Below, in pieces: positions 35,613 through 46,400 of a stretch of DNA of 64,000 bases. Position 1 is the stretch's first letter. Each line of letters starts with the position of its first letter. Made by a program: the position numbers and the translations under genes. The stretch lies in the NCBI RefSeq assembly GCF_040939455.1, contig NC_134122.1, positions 32,158,001-32,222,000 on the forward strand. Reading direction: 5' to 3'. Source of the DNA: Microcebus murinus (taxonomy: Eukaryota; Chordata; Mammalia; Primates; Cheirogaleidae). Below the pieces are notes generated by a model, which saw only the letters and a program-made list of their open reading frames with translations, ran no database searches and was not told the DNA's origin.

Positions 35613-35655
<43 letters not shown>
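35611..35655 (+). repeat. (GT)n microsatellite
   Basis: About 20 GT units, nearly uninterrupted. Frames reading HTHTHT or VCVCVC across it are artefacts. Confidence 0.95.
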
Positions 35656-35657
<2 letters not shown>

Positions 35658-36200
35658 TCTCTGAGCACGGGGATGCAGGTCCGTGGGGGCAAATGGACCC
35701 ACCTAATTCCTGCACTTCCTCCCTGGTTGGCCACAGAGCTGATGGGACTGAGAGAGGGGCAGGGTGTTGCCCCTTCCTGCCCCAGGAGGCCCACTCTGAG
35801 TCACCGGTGTCTCCTCCCCAGGGGCACAGTCCCAACGGTCAGAGATGGCACAGACCCAGGGTGTGGTGTTGAGAGGCATTTTGTGCCAAGGGAACCGTAA
35901 AGTTGACACAGCTCTTATGCAGCTCCGGGCTCGTGGCCGCAGTCAGGGCAGCACCCCCACCTGTCAGAACAGGGTACTGCAGCCGAGGGCTGAGATCTGG
36001 AGATGGAGGTGGCCCCTGCCCCCCCCCCCCCACGCCAGCCCCAGGGTGGCCCCGTGCTGGGTTTTGAACCAGGCTGTATTTGCATGTTCTTTCTGGAAAA
36101 ACAAATTAAAAATCATTTGAAATTAAATTTTAAAATCATCTTTTTTGTTTTTCCTATGGCCCTTGGGTTAAGGTACAAAATTCAAGCCAAGCAGAAGTGA
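35656..36200. other. single-copy interval with poly-C run
   Basis: A C13 homopolymer lies near 36020-36032. No gene recognised. Confidence 0.35.
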
Positions 36201-36283
36201 TATGCATAGCGTGTGTGAGTGCAAATGTGTGTGTGCGTGAGTGCGAATGTGTGTGTGTGTGTGTGTGTGTGAGAATGTGCACT
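36201..36283 (+). repeat. (TG)n-rich imperfect microsatellite
   Basis: TG runs separated by GAGTGCAAATG-type spacers. The spacer motif occurs twice. Confidence 0.85.
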
Positions 36284-36529
36284 GGTGACCGTATGTGTCA
36301 TAAACTACTTTTCATGGCTGGGGAGGGATCTGAAGCCGCTTTTAAGAGTACCCCCAATGCATTCGCAATGGCCTGCCTGGGCTGAAGCTCTCCCAGGTGG
36401 CTTTAAATTCTGATGCTTTGGGGGGTGGGTGGAGCAGAGGGGTTTGTGGGACTTGTGCTTGTCCACAGACCGAAGCTGGTGGACAAATCTTGCATTTGCC
36501 AGGAGGGATGAATTTTGCATAATTATTAT

Positions 36530-37000
36530 TTCCCCCAATTTTTTTATTGTGATAAAATATCCATATCATAAAATTTACCATCTTAACCATTTTTAAGTGG
36601 GCACTTCAGTAGTGTTAAGTCCATCCACACTATTGTACAGCCAATCTCCAGAGCTTTTTTTCATTTTTCAAAACTGAACCCCGCCCCGGGCAGGGGCAGG
36701 GAACATGTGGCCGTCTGGATCTTTGACTGTGGCCTTTTGACTGAATCTGAATTTTACAGTACAAATCCTTTTAGTAAAAGAGGCGCAGCAGAGAAAGATG
36801 AAGCTTTTCTTGCCTCCTTTGGGGCTTAAAAAAGCACAATGTTGAAGTCAGAAGGCCTCAGGTTCCCCACCTGCCCGGCAACCACCACTCTGCTTTCCGT
36901 CTCTGTGATTTTGACTAAGTACCTCGTCTAAGTGGCATCATCCAGCTTTTGTCTTTTTGCATACCTTTATTCCTCCAACACAGAACAATAGAGGATAATA
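36530..37000 (-). mobile_element. L1M 3' UTR, antisense, interrupted by hAT-like MITE
   Basis: The left part has 'tgataaaatatccatatc' and 'ccatccacactattgtac'. The right part has 'caaccaccactctgctttcc' and 'gactaagtacctcgtctaag'. L1 continuity across 36690/36874 shows that the intervening element is an insertion. Confidence 0.75.
36691..36873. mobile_element. hAT-like MITE inserted in L1
   Basis: 183-bp element with terminal inverted repeats: left 'caggggcagggaacatgtgg', right 'ctcaggttccccacctg'. Internal 'gactgaatctgaattttac' is shared with the fragment at 11441-11537. No transposase. I believe this family is strepsirrhine-restricted but cannot search. The exact TSD is unclear in C/G-rich flanks. 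Confidence 0.7.
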
Positions 37001-37648
37001 CACAGCTCAGTGGGTTTTATTATTATAACTTCTGAAAGCTGCTTTTCCCTATAGAAAGAAACACACAGGTTTGAAAAGAAAACTGTCCCGATTTGGGTTC
37101 CAGAAGCGGTCGCTGCAGTAAGGGGGCTGAGAAGGCGCGGGGAGGAGGCAGCCTCTGACCGCAGATCTTTGGCCCAGGCGTCACCTCTGGGGGCTGGGAC
37201 AGGGCGGGTCGGGAGGGGTGAGGGAGGAGGTAGCGTTGGAGGGCTGGAAACGGGCTGTGGGAACCCCTGGCCCAGCCTCCTCGTTTGTAGATGGGAAAAG
37301 GGAGGCGGGAACCATGCAGCCTCCTCCTGCTGGCCCTGAGCAGGGCACGCAGAGGGCGAATGTTGGAGAAATGCCTTCTGGGCAGATCGGAATCTGTTTC
37401 CATTCCCGTTTGCCGTTGCAGCCTGGGAGAGTAGCGGGTGGGTGATGGAAGGAGCAGGTTGGTGACAGGTGGTGGGGGATGGGGCTGACCTCCGAGGGCC
37501 CCCAGGGGCTAACGGAGCTGTGGGAGCTGGGGGAACTTCTCTACTTGTTCAAGGTCAGCGACTGTCCTCATCTACACGGGGACAGGCAGGGGCTGCCCTC
37601 AGCATGTGAGAGAACCACCCACTGTCCCCCGCAAATTGGAGAGGTGGG
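37001..37648. other. GC-rich single-copy interval
   Basis: 37202-37223 has five G-runs (possible G-quadruplex). No exon recognised. Confidence 0.35.
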
Positions 37649-37998
37649 TTGCTGTGGACTGAACGCTTGTGTCCCCTCAGAATTCACACGTTGAAGCCTA
37701 AATCCCCAGTGTGGGGGTGTTTGGAGGTCATAGGTCACCCCCCACGAATAGGATTAGTGCCCCTACAAGGAGAGACACAGAGCAGTGGAGGGAGATGGTC
37801 ACCCTGTATCTCTCCCGCGTGAGGACACAGCGAGAAGGCCGCCGTCTGTAAACCAGGGAGTGAGCCCTCACCAGACACAGGCTTTGCCAGTGCCTTGGCC
37901 TTGGACTTCCCAGCCTCCAGAACTGTGAGAAATGCACATTTTTGTTAAGCCACCCGGTCTGTGGTGGGCATTCCAGCATCCCATGCTGATGAAGACAT
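37649..37998 (+). mobile_element. MLT1A/MST-type MaLR LTR, sense
   Basis: 'tgctgtggactgaacgcttg', 'attaggattagtgcccc'-like text, 'gtgaggacacagcgagaagg' and 'ttcccagcctccagaactgt' follow a sense MaLR LTR. Confidence 0.75.
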
Positions 37999-38014
37999 GG
38001 GTACTGATGGGCTC

Positions 38015-38110
38015 ACTAATGGGCCACCCAGCTAGAGTGGCATGGCCAGGACTCGAACCTAGGCACTTGGGCTCCAGGATCAAGACACATCACTACTAGG
38101 CTATGCTGGC
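38015..38110 (-). repeat. MIR fragment, antisense
   Basis: 'gccaggactcgaacctagg' and 'ctactaggctatgctggccc' represent the antisense 5' part of MIR. Confidence 0.6.
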
Positions 38111-38839
38111 CCTCCCATTGTTAGAGATAATGAATCTGTTAACTCATCACTCAGTCACTAGCCCGATAAAACAGCGTTGTCTAGGTGCTGGTCCCGTGGT
38201 GCTTACCAGGGGAGACACAGAAATGATTGAAGGGATGTTAGCATGATGTCTTTTAAGACTCCCAGGAGCCCTGAGGGGTACAGGTGGCTGCTTTTGCATA
38301 GCCCCCTCCCCATCCAGACATGTTTTTGTGACTCCCCCACCCCAGGCTGTTAGTATCAAGAACTCCTGCTGTGGCTGGGAAGCCGCTGGGATGCTGCTGG
38401 GCATGTGGAACACCAGCCCCTGGGGGTTCCTGGGTGAGCTCGGGCTGCAGAACCTGAGCTTCCTTCCCCTGTCGGCTGGGAGGGGGCTGTGCCCGAGATC
38501 AGCTGCCCCACTCTCTGGAGGTGACCAGGGCATCCCCCTATGTCCCATTATCTTTGCTGTCCATGGGCATGGACCCATGCCCTCTTTGAGATTTATGAGC
38601 TTTTGTTCCTCCAACTCCTGCTTGGAGGATGAGAAGTAGCCGAAGCCAGAGTGTTGCTGGACTTCTATGTCACAGAGGGAGGAGTGTTGGTTACTCTGCC
38701 TGGCAGGCACCCTCCCATTGTCCCCTTCCCTCACTTCTCTGCCCCCCGCAGACTGGCTTCCTGGGTCTCCAGTTCCTCCAAGGCCCCTCTGCCCAGGCAC
38801 CCCTCTCCCACCTCCAAGCCCCTTGCCCATCATCGCTGG
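38111..38839. other. single-copy interval, nothing recognised
   Basis: The 228-codon minus frame (38147-38833) is low in recognisable motifs, overlaps frames on the plus strand, and is not flanked by splice-consistent structure. Confidence 0.35.
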
Positions 38840-38950
38840 GTGACACCTTTTTAGAGTTGTTGCCCCATCTCACAGTAAGGAAACTGGGGTGCAGGGAGGT
38901 TGAGCAACTCAGCCAAGGTCATCCCAAGAGCTGGAGGCATGGCTAGGCTG
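38840..38950 (-). repeat. MIR SINE, antisense
   Basis: 'cccatctcacagtaaggaaa' and 'caactcagccaaggtcatcc' mark antisense MIR. Confidence 0.7.
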
Positions 38951-39164
38951 GGAATGCACCCAGGACAAGAGCCCATCATGTCTGGGATGGCCATGGCATA
39001 CTCCCGGCTTCACTGTCACTGAGGGAAGGAAGGGACCAGAAGGGGCAGAGGACAGGTGAGAGGAATAGGGCTTTGCCAGCCTGGCCTGTTCCACCTGCAG
39101 GCCCCTGTGGAGGGTGTCCAATCCTGGGCTGGAAACTGTGGTCCCAGGCCAGACCATGCTCAGT

Positions 39165-39775
39165 TTCTTTAATAAGTTTGAAATAATTTCAAAGTATTGC
39201 TGCAACAATAGTATAAAGTGCACAACAACAGCATAACATCAATGGGTATAAAGACCAAGAGTTGTAACAATAGTACAAAGACCAATTATTGACATTTTGC
39301 CACATTTTGCTTTCCATATGCATGAATTTTTTCTTTAACCATTTGAGACATCATTCCTGTCACCCCTACATACTTGCGTGTGTGTAGTGTGAGAATAAGG
39401 ACATTCTCTTGTAAGATCAAATCAACTCAATTCAGGAAATTCAACTTGTATTATACTATTGTCTCATGTATGGAACATATTCAAATTGTTCCAATTGTCC
39501 CAAATACTGTCCTTTCTGGACAGCCATGTCCCTCCCATCTGCTGTGGAATTTCATCTAGGATGAGGAGCTACCTTTAGTTATTCTGACTCTTTATTTTCC
39601 TTTATTCTGGAATAGCCACTCAGTCTTCCTTCATCTTTTTTTATCTCGATACTTTTAAGAAGCACAAGCCAGAGGGATGTCCCTCGTTTGGGTCTGTGTG
39701 ATGTTTTCCAAATGGGTTATGCATTTTTGGCAGAAGTAATTTCTTAAGTGATGTTGTATCTTCTGCTCAGAGCCT
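39165..39775. mobile_element. old L1 3' UTR fragment (L1M/L1ME-type), longest copy
   Basis: 'ttgacattttgccacatttt', 'ggacattctcttgtaagatc', 'tcaaattgttccaattgtcc' and 'ggttatgcatttttggcag' follow one conserved order. This is the most complete of three copies in the window. Confidence 0.7.
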
Positions 39776-40617
39776 TTGAAAGAAATGGAACCTGTTGCAA
39801 TTTCTTTCTTTCTTTTAGCACAAACACATGCTGACAGATCAGTTGAAATTATTAAAATCTGGGAGATTTCATGTACTGTTTCCATTTCTGCATCCTCTCA
39901 TGATCAAATAGCTATGCTCTGGCCCCCTGGGCTGGGTTCTTGCAGGGAGGGGTCAGTTGGAGCTGAACAGTGAGTGCCGAGATGGGGGCAGGAATACTGG
40001 AGTGCCATCCCCTCCCCTTACTTGGCCCCTCATCTAGGTGGGCTCGCCTGGCCAGGGAGCACGCAACTCTTGTTGGGTCTATTCCCTCGCCTCCAGTTTT
40101 TATTTGCAGCAACTCTAGAGACTTAGAGAGGTCCAGGGAGTGACTAATGGGCACACAGCCAGTCCAGTCACCCTCTGAGGCTAGACTTGTCCCCATGCTG
40201 CTAGTGCGATAACAAGGGGCTGGGTTCAAATCTTACCAAGTGTTATTAGCACTTGGTGGGAATGGGGCACTGGCTAGTTCTGAGCCACTGCACCCTGCTG
40301 GCGTGTACTGACAATTCAGGGAGGTGGCGAGGTGCAGACAGTTTTGGGCAGTGTGGTCTGTGGGCTCCTGTCCTGAGCTCTCCCCAGGCGGCTTCTCCAC
40401 CCCGAGCTGCCTCATGTCCCTGCTGTTCATCCCTCTGGACACTAGGTGGCACTGGTCCCCCATTAATAACCCAGACAGGCCCAGCCATCCAGGGGCAGCT
40501 ACCAAGAAACAGCTGTCCCTGGGCACAGGGGCCTTGACATTGGCCAGCCCCGCGGATTTACGCTCTTTCTAGCCTTGGAATCTTTTCTTCTGATGGGATC
40601 TCCCTCCCTGCAGCCAC
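39776..40617. other. single-copy interval with MIR remnant and CTCF-like motif
   Basis: 40085-40200 faintly resembles an antisense MIR ('agcaactctagagacttag'). A CTCF-like site lies at 40439-40452. No exon recognised. Confidence 0.35.
40439..40452 (+). promoter_or_regulatory. CTCF-like motif
   Basis: 'acactaggtggcac' differs from the CTCF core CCASYAGRKGGCRS only at its first base. It lies outside recognised repeats. Confidence 0.45.
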
Positions 40618-40742
40618 TTAAAAAGTTGAGATAGAAATCACATACCATAAAATTCACCCGTTTTAACAGGTACAGTTCAGTGATTTTAGCACATGCACAA
40701 GGTTGTGCAATCATCACCACTCTCTAATTCCAGAACATTTCC
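40618..40742 (-). mobile_element. L1M 3' UTR fragment, antisense
   Basis: 'accataaaattcacccgtt' and 'ggttgtgcaatcatcacca' match the common antisense L1M 3' UTR text. Confidence 0.7.
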
Positions 40743-41589
40743 ATTCTGATGAGATCTTATGTGGAAGGAGGATTCGGCGTCACAGGGAAGCCAAGGGGAT
40801 TTTTCCTATTCCTTCGACAGGGGAGACACGCTGATAGGCAGCTCACACTGCACAGCGAGCTGGAAATTCTGGGGCCACCCAGCCCTGGAGCCAAGCAGTG
40901 TTTGTTTTCTACCCCTCCCGGGCTCTATGGCACCCGGCAGTGGAGGGGACAGGGCAGGATTTAGGTCAAGAGCTTTTTCTACCTCTTTCCCTCCACATTT
41001 CCTTCCCTGCCCCCAAATGCAGGGAAGAGACACTGGAGGTTACACGAGGAGTCTTCCAGCTGGGGTGGAGATTGGGGTTCGCTCCCTGGCCCTGTGCTTA
41101 CTAAGCTGTCGGGTCAGCACATGAGCCCTGGCCCTGCCCCCGGACAGGCGCAGGGTGGCCACGGGCTTATCGAGAATGCTGATGTGACTGTGGTCTGTCT
41201 CTGGTCTGCAGGTGCCAGCTTGGCTGGGGACACACTCCTTCCTCCACTGCCGTGGCTCCCTATTCCTCTTCAGTTCCCTGTGGCCCAGGGAGGAGACCTC
41301 GGGGTCCCTGTGGCTCAGTGGGGAGCAGCACTGAGGGGCGAGGAGAAAGGTGAGCCAGGGCTTGCTCAGAGGGCAGCCGGGTGAGTGAATGGCCACGGCG
41401 GCCACCACCAGCAGGGGTGGGGACATAGCCCAGTGGCTGCCCCCCTCTAAGGGGGTCCCCAAGGAGAGAGGAAGCTGTGGCGAAGTTTTGCACCGCCCCT
41501 AGGAAAATATGCACACCGGGCAAATGCAGTCAGTGCTCACTTAGTACTCTGATCAATACTGATTAATACTTAATACTGATTCTAACGTT
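40743..41589. other. GC-rich single-copy interval
   Basis: Nothing recognised. Opposing frames of 140, 121, 96 and 87 codons overlap. Confidence 0.35.
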
Positions 41590-41745
41590 CCTCCCAGTGG
41601 AGCCATGGACCAGTCCTGGCCAATGGACAGTGAGAAGAAGGGATAGTGTCACTCTGGGCCAAGGTGATGAAGAGGTGGCATGCCTTCTCTGTCCTTCTTT
41701 TCCTCTGCCTGAGAAACATCCAGATGTTGCTGCTCCAAGTGGGAG
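41590..41745 (+). mobile_element. MaLR/MLT1-like fragment, weak
   Basis: 'ctggccaatggacagtgag' and 'tgcctgagaaacatcc' resemble the LTR type at 30035-30455 and 62885-63222. Confidence 0.3.
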
Positions 41746-42617
41746 GAGGAGGACCTGACCCTCGGCCAGGTTAGGTCTCTGGGATAAGGTAGCCGGGATC
41801 GTTCCCCATCCTGCCCGACGCCTGTGACATCTCCGCAGAGAGCCCCACACAGGGGCCCAGCAGCCCACTGAGACCAAGTCCGAGCAGGACCAGGTGCCCA
41901 CCCCCAACCCCCCAACCAACATCTGGCTGCTGGTGATCAAGACAACCCCTCTTCGCACCTGTCCCTCCTCCCTGCCCCAAATGCACCAGGGGGACCAGAG
42001 CCCTAGAGGACGGGTGGGAGGAGGGCCCCAGGAGACCTCCCCTCCCCACAGCAGGACCCTCGGGAGACAGCCCGCTCTGTGTCTGGGAAAGAAGTGTTAT
42101 CCTCGGCGTGTGATGGAAGCCTTGGCTGGGACAGGGCAGGGTTTCTGACACCTAAAAATGCCCAGGGAACTATGGGATCGTCTGGGAAGTCCTTGAGGGG
42201 TGGATGGGGAGGTTATTTCACAGAGCACGGCCGGGGAGGCAAACAGAGACGAGTGAGGCTGTTTCACGTTCGTCTCCCCAAGTAGATGGGGCCACTCCTC
42301 GTATGTCTTACCAGGGTCCCCGACACACACAGGTGCTCTGCAGGAAGAAGGCCTGGGTGTGGTGGGGCTTGGAGCCCACCCTCCCTATATGCCTCCTTCC
42401 CTCCCACACTGCGGCCCCCGAGGCCCCTCCGTGGAGTCTCTAGGGCTTTTCCTTCTACCTGTGCCTGGCATTGTGTCATTAGTGATTCTGTTCCCGTCAA
42501 CCACATAGACTGACTCCCTTGCAGCTAACTTCTGCGTGACTAACATGTATTAAGACTTAGTTTCTGCCCCAAAGTTTAGAATTTGGTGGGACAGGGATGG
42601 GAGAAAGGTAGAGAGGC
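41746..42617. other. single-copy interval, nothing recognised
   Basis: No gene or named repeat supported. Confidence 0.35.
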
Positions 42618-42624
42618 TTGTGTA

Positions 42625-42813
42625 TATGCACACACACATGCATGCACACACATGCACAATGCATCCATGCACACACATGCACAATGCATCCATGCACACA
42701 CATGCACAATGCATCCATGCACAATGCATCCATGCACACACATGTACAATGTATACATACATGCATGCACCCCCCCACATACACATGCATACACACATGC
42801 ATGCATGCATGCA
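42625..42813 (+). repeat. 25-bp minisatellite in ACACATGCA-rich tract
   Basis: Three identical 25-base units at 42646-42670, 42671-42695 and 42696-42720 ('acacacatgcacaatgcatc' plus 'catgc'), then a 15-base partial unit and degenerate CATGCA/CATACA sequence to 42813. Because 25 is not a multiple of 3, all frames stay open without coding. Confidence 0.95.
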
Positions 42814-43314
42814 CAAGTGGCTAGGTAGTGCCAGGCCTGAGGTTCTAGGTCCTGCTCCTGGGCCAGGGAGAACCCGGGGGATATCACCTGCCCCTGTGAG
42901 GGCCTATATGAAGGGGGTGGAGTCCTAAGGAGTTTTCTGGAGTCTCTGTTTCGGGAACGTCCCCATGGTGGTTAAGCGTTAAGTCATGCACCCCCTACAC
43001 TGAGAGAATAAACTATGTTCTAACTGTCACAAGGTTTTTCTTTTTCCCTAGCAGCTAAATAAGCACTGGCCTCGAGATAACCCATATTAAAAGCATAGCT
43101 GTTCATCCACTGCCAGATACTCACACCCACCCACCTCATTCCACAAGCCACAGATACAACTTTGGACAAGGGACTGATTTCTGTAACTTTCTCCTGATAA
43201 GATACCACTGACCATGGGCCGGCTCTGGCCAGTTTTACAGAGGTTGTGCACTTGAGTGCCTTCGTGTCCCTATTTCACCTTGCGACATATAGGGCCTGAT
43301 CGTAATACATTTGT
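42814..43314. other. single-copy interval, nothing recognised
   Basis: No exon or named repeat identified. Confidence 0.35.
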
Positions 43315-43457
43315 TTATTTATTTAGAGACAGGGTCTTGCTCTGTCACTCAAGCTAGAGTGCAGTGGCATGATCACAGCTCACTGCAGCCTTGAACTCCT
43401 GGGCTCAAGAGATCCTCCTGCCTCAGCCTCCTGAGTAGCTGGGACTACAGGCACAAT
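43315..43457 (-). mobile_element. Alu-related monomer, antisense
   Basis: 'gagacagggtcttgctctg' to 'tagctgggactacaggcaca' is one antisense Alu left arm with no second arm. Confidence 0.82.
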
Positions 43458-44844
43458 TGAAAAATTCCCTGTATCTAAAAATAAGCCACTAAGAAACTGC
43501 CGTTCACATTAATGCATTAAAAACCTTCATTCACTGAAAAAAATTAATTCACAGTTTCAGACTATGCTGGGAGAAGTTAAACATGTTCTAGTCCAGTTGA
43601 AGATTAAGAGCCTAGTACCTTATCAGACCTCGGGTCCCATAATTTGGTCGGAGCAGTGGATTCTCCCAGGTGGACACAGTTCTGGGGAAGCGGCCCTCGG
43701 GCTGGGGGTTGAGGCGAAGGTAGTGGAAACGGGGTATCAGGGTGTGCAGGCCCGCCTGGGCCCAGGGCAAGGCTTCCTCGGGGCCCCAGAGGCTCCAGGT
43801 GCGGGGCTGCCTTTCAGCCTGAGGACACCAGGACTCCACACAGATGGGGTTCCAGGGCTGAGGTCCTGGCCTGGCTGCACTCCTGAAAGTCTTTTTGGGC
43901 AGATGCCTGGCCTTAGGGAGAGGTAGCCCCGTCAGCAGCTGGGCTGAGGTGGAGGGCCCAGGAGGTCAGGCTGGACAGGTGACCCCGTAGCCTGAGTAAG
44001 TAGCAGGAGCGCTCGTGACAGCCACCAGGTGTCTCTCTTGACGCGTGGAAAACGCTCGCAGCCCTGCGTGCTGGGTCTCCCAGGCCCACAGCCAAAGGCT
44101 CCTCTGGGGGCTGCTGTGTAGCTGGGGAAGGGTGGCTTTCGGTGCTCTTTTGGTGGCCGGCGCGGGAAGGGGCCTCTGCCATCTGCTTAGCTGGGCAGCC
44201 ACGAGTCTGTCGTGGCTCAGCCGGAGACGCTGAGCAGGGAGGGGGCATCCGTCCGCCTGGCAGCCCGGCCCGTTCCCGCGAGGGGCTCGGGCAGCTGGCT
44301 TTGTGCCCCTGGCTTCAGGACCCACTGCGGGGATCCGGGGAGGATTAGATGCGACAGGGTCCTGGCACAACGCCAAGGCCCAATGCGTGGCAGTCGGTAG
44401 AACAATTGTCATCCCAGCGCCCCAGCGCTGCAGGGCAGGGGAGGCACATCCTGGCCTCTGCTGGGAGCAGGGGCTTTGGAAGCTGAAGATCCTTCTGGTC
44501 CATCCACCGTCAAAGAGAATAAATGACCGGCTCTGCAGGGGTCCGAGGGGGAGCGGCAGGTTTTCAGTCTCTTTGAGACTGGGCTGGCCTGCCCCAGAGC
44601 CCGTGCTGGGCTCGGCCCCCTCCCGGCACTCAGCCCCCCACCGCCCTCACCACGGGGCTCAGCTCCCAGGGGCCTGGGGCCTGGGCTCTCGGAGCAGACT
44701 GGCTTGGAAGGGCCGGGCAGGGAAGTGACGCCTGCTCCTTTCTGTTCCAGAAGGACTCAGCGATCTGTCTGGACGGAGCAGCCCAACGACAGCCTGTGTG
44801 CATATGTGTGCGTGTGAGTGTGCGTGCTGGGTGTGTCCCGCTAA
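43458..44844. other. 1.4 kb without recognised gene
   Basis: A perfect MEF2-type site 'ctaaaaataa' is at 43475-43484 in an AT-rich stretch. 44340-44400 resembles a sense MIR end. The GC-rich 44000-44730 holds several overlapping frames without motifs. Confidence 0.35.
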
Positions 44845-45250
44845 CCTTCACTGAGCCACCGTTCTAGATGTCAGGGACCCAGCGTGAACGAGACAGACAT
44901 GGGGGCAGCTCGCATGCAAGGAGTTTACAGCCAAGTGGGGAGACAGGCTGACGCCAGTGGGCCAGTAAACGGGCCGGCATGTTTCAGATGCTGACAGTGC
45001 TACCGAGAAAATCAAATGAGGATGATGTTCTAGAGAGAGCTGGGAGGGGAGGCGGGAACTCCTTGAGAGTGGGTGGATGGGAGGACGTGATCTCCCAGGT
45101 CTGACCCGACAGATCTGGAGGAAGAGCGGCCGGAGCAGCAAGTGCAAAGGCCCTGAGGTACACAGGAGCTTGGCGCAGGTGAAGCCAGAAGGGAGGTCAG
45201 AGAGGTGGCAGGGCCTGAGAGACAGAGACTGGATTTTACTGTCATGAGGA
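44845..45250 (+). repeat. ancient interspersed repeat, family uncertain
   Basis: 'aaggagtttacagccaagtg' and 'gcaagtgcaaaggccctgag' belong to a repeat found widely in mammals. I cannot name the family from memory. Confidence 0.45.
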
Positions 45251-45304
45251 AGGCACGCTGTGACTCACGTCTATGTGTGCACGTGTGCGTGTAGGGCACA
45301 CGGT

Positions 45305-45462
45305 CTGTAACAACTGCTAGTATTTATTGAGCACTCGTTACGTACTGGGTCCTGGGCTAAGCACTTTCACGTGGCATCTCATTCTTTCCTTGGGGCAGGA
45401 AGGTGCAATGATTACTATCTTCGACCCCATTCTACAGATGGGAAAACTGGGGCACAGAGTCC
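45305..45462 (-). repeat. MIR SINE, antisense
   Basis: 'agtatttattgagcactcg', 'gggctaagcactttcacgtg' and 'cattctacagatgggaaaac' follow antisense MIR from its 3' end. Confidence 0.85.
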
Positions 45463-45901
45463 CCGCTTCCCACTCCCCTAGGTGTTCATTACCCTGAAAG
45501 CACCTCTTCTAGATGATGCCATTGTTCTCGGAAGGATGTGCCTTAATGGCGTGGCGTGATGGGGCTTTTCGGCCCCTAAATTGCAGCCCCTGTGTGGAGC
45601 TGGGGCTGGGGCAGGCAGGGAGGACAGGCCAGGGGCCTGGGGAGGACACCTCAGGGGGCCGGGCAGCCTCTCCGTTCCCAGGCTCCTCCCTCCCCAGCTG
45701 AAGGTCTTCAACCGACTTAGTTGCTCCAGTGGAGATTCCAGCAGTAAGAGATTTATTCGGGGCAGCCCACTTCTCCTTTAAGTATCTCCCTGTCTGTCCC
45801 TCTCCGCCCTGGTCTGCCGGTCCCCAGGGAGCGGGAGACGCGTGTTCCCCGCGGTGCCCGCACAGCGCCTGGCGTGGAGCCGGGGCCCAGCCAGTGTCCC
45901 A

Positions 45902-45913
45902 CGCGCATGCGCA
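45902..45913. promoter_or_regulatory. NRF1 binding-site consensus
   Basis: 'cgcgcatgcgca' matches YGCGCAYGCGCR at every position, inside the CpG-rich island. Confidence 0.6.
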
Positions 45914-45985
45914 GAGATGACTTAGGCTAAACGGAGAATGGCAGCCTGGGCGGGGAGAGCAGGGCCTGAGGCGAAGCTTGCGTGC

Positions 45986-46029
45986 GGGCTTGGGGGCAGG
46001 GCGAGGGGCGGGGCAGCGGGGGGGCAGGG
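45986..46029 (+). other. G-quadruplex-prone G-run block
   Basis: Seven runs of three or more G within 44 bases, separated by short spacers. Confidence 0.6.
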
Positions 46030-46400
46030 AGGCTGCCGAGCGGGCCATGCTGGGGGACGGCTCGGGCGCTGCTGGTCCTCGGGCCGGGCGGAGGGACGAG
46101 GAGGGTCAGCTGTCCTGGAGGCTGCGGACTGCTGCTTCCGCCCGTGGGAGAGGACGGGGAGGAACGTGCCTACGGCCCCGTCTCCAACTGGCCGGGTCTT
46201 GCTGCACTGGGCGTTAAGTGTCCCTTCCCCCTGGGGCCACACGCACTGGCCCAGAGAGGGTCTGGCGTCCGAATGTTCATGCCACGTGCCCACGGGGAAG
46301 CCCCGGCCAGGAGGCAGGTGCCGTGCGGGGCCATGAACCGCGGCACAGTGGACGGGGTCCTTGAAGCTGCTCTGAGTCCGCGCAGGCAGGGTGGCCGCGG

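Larger units (their letters stand above)
45830..46400. promoter_or_regulatory. CpG-rich island, candidate promoter
   Basis: Dense CpG and GC content, an exact NRF1 consensus at 45902-45913, GC boxes (for example 'ggggcgggg' near 46006) and a G-run block at 45986-46029. No TATA box. Neither flank shows a convincing first exon. The 179-codon minus and 132-codon plus frames across it are Ala/Gly/Pro/Arg-rich, as GC-rich DNA gives by chance. Confidence 0.5.

Noticed and set aside
35314..35835. 173-codon frame with a His-Thr run
   Set aside because: The run is the (GT)n microsatellite read on the minus strand.
38147..38833. 228-codon minus-strand open frame
   Set aside because: GC-rich DNA with overlapping frames on the other strand and no recognisable protein motif.
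42550..42928. His/Met/Cys-rich proteins in several frames
   Set aside because: Produced by the 25-bp minisatellite, which lacks stops in all frames.
45509..46048. 179-codon minus-strand open frame in the CpG island
   Set aside because: Low-complexity Ala/Pro/Arg/Gly-rich product typical of GC-rich sequence. The overlapping plus frames are equally open.
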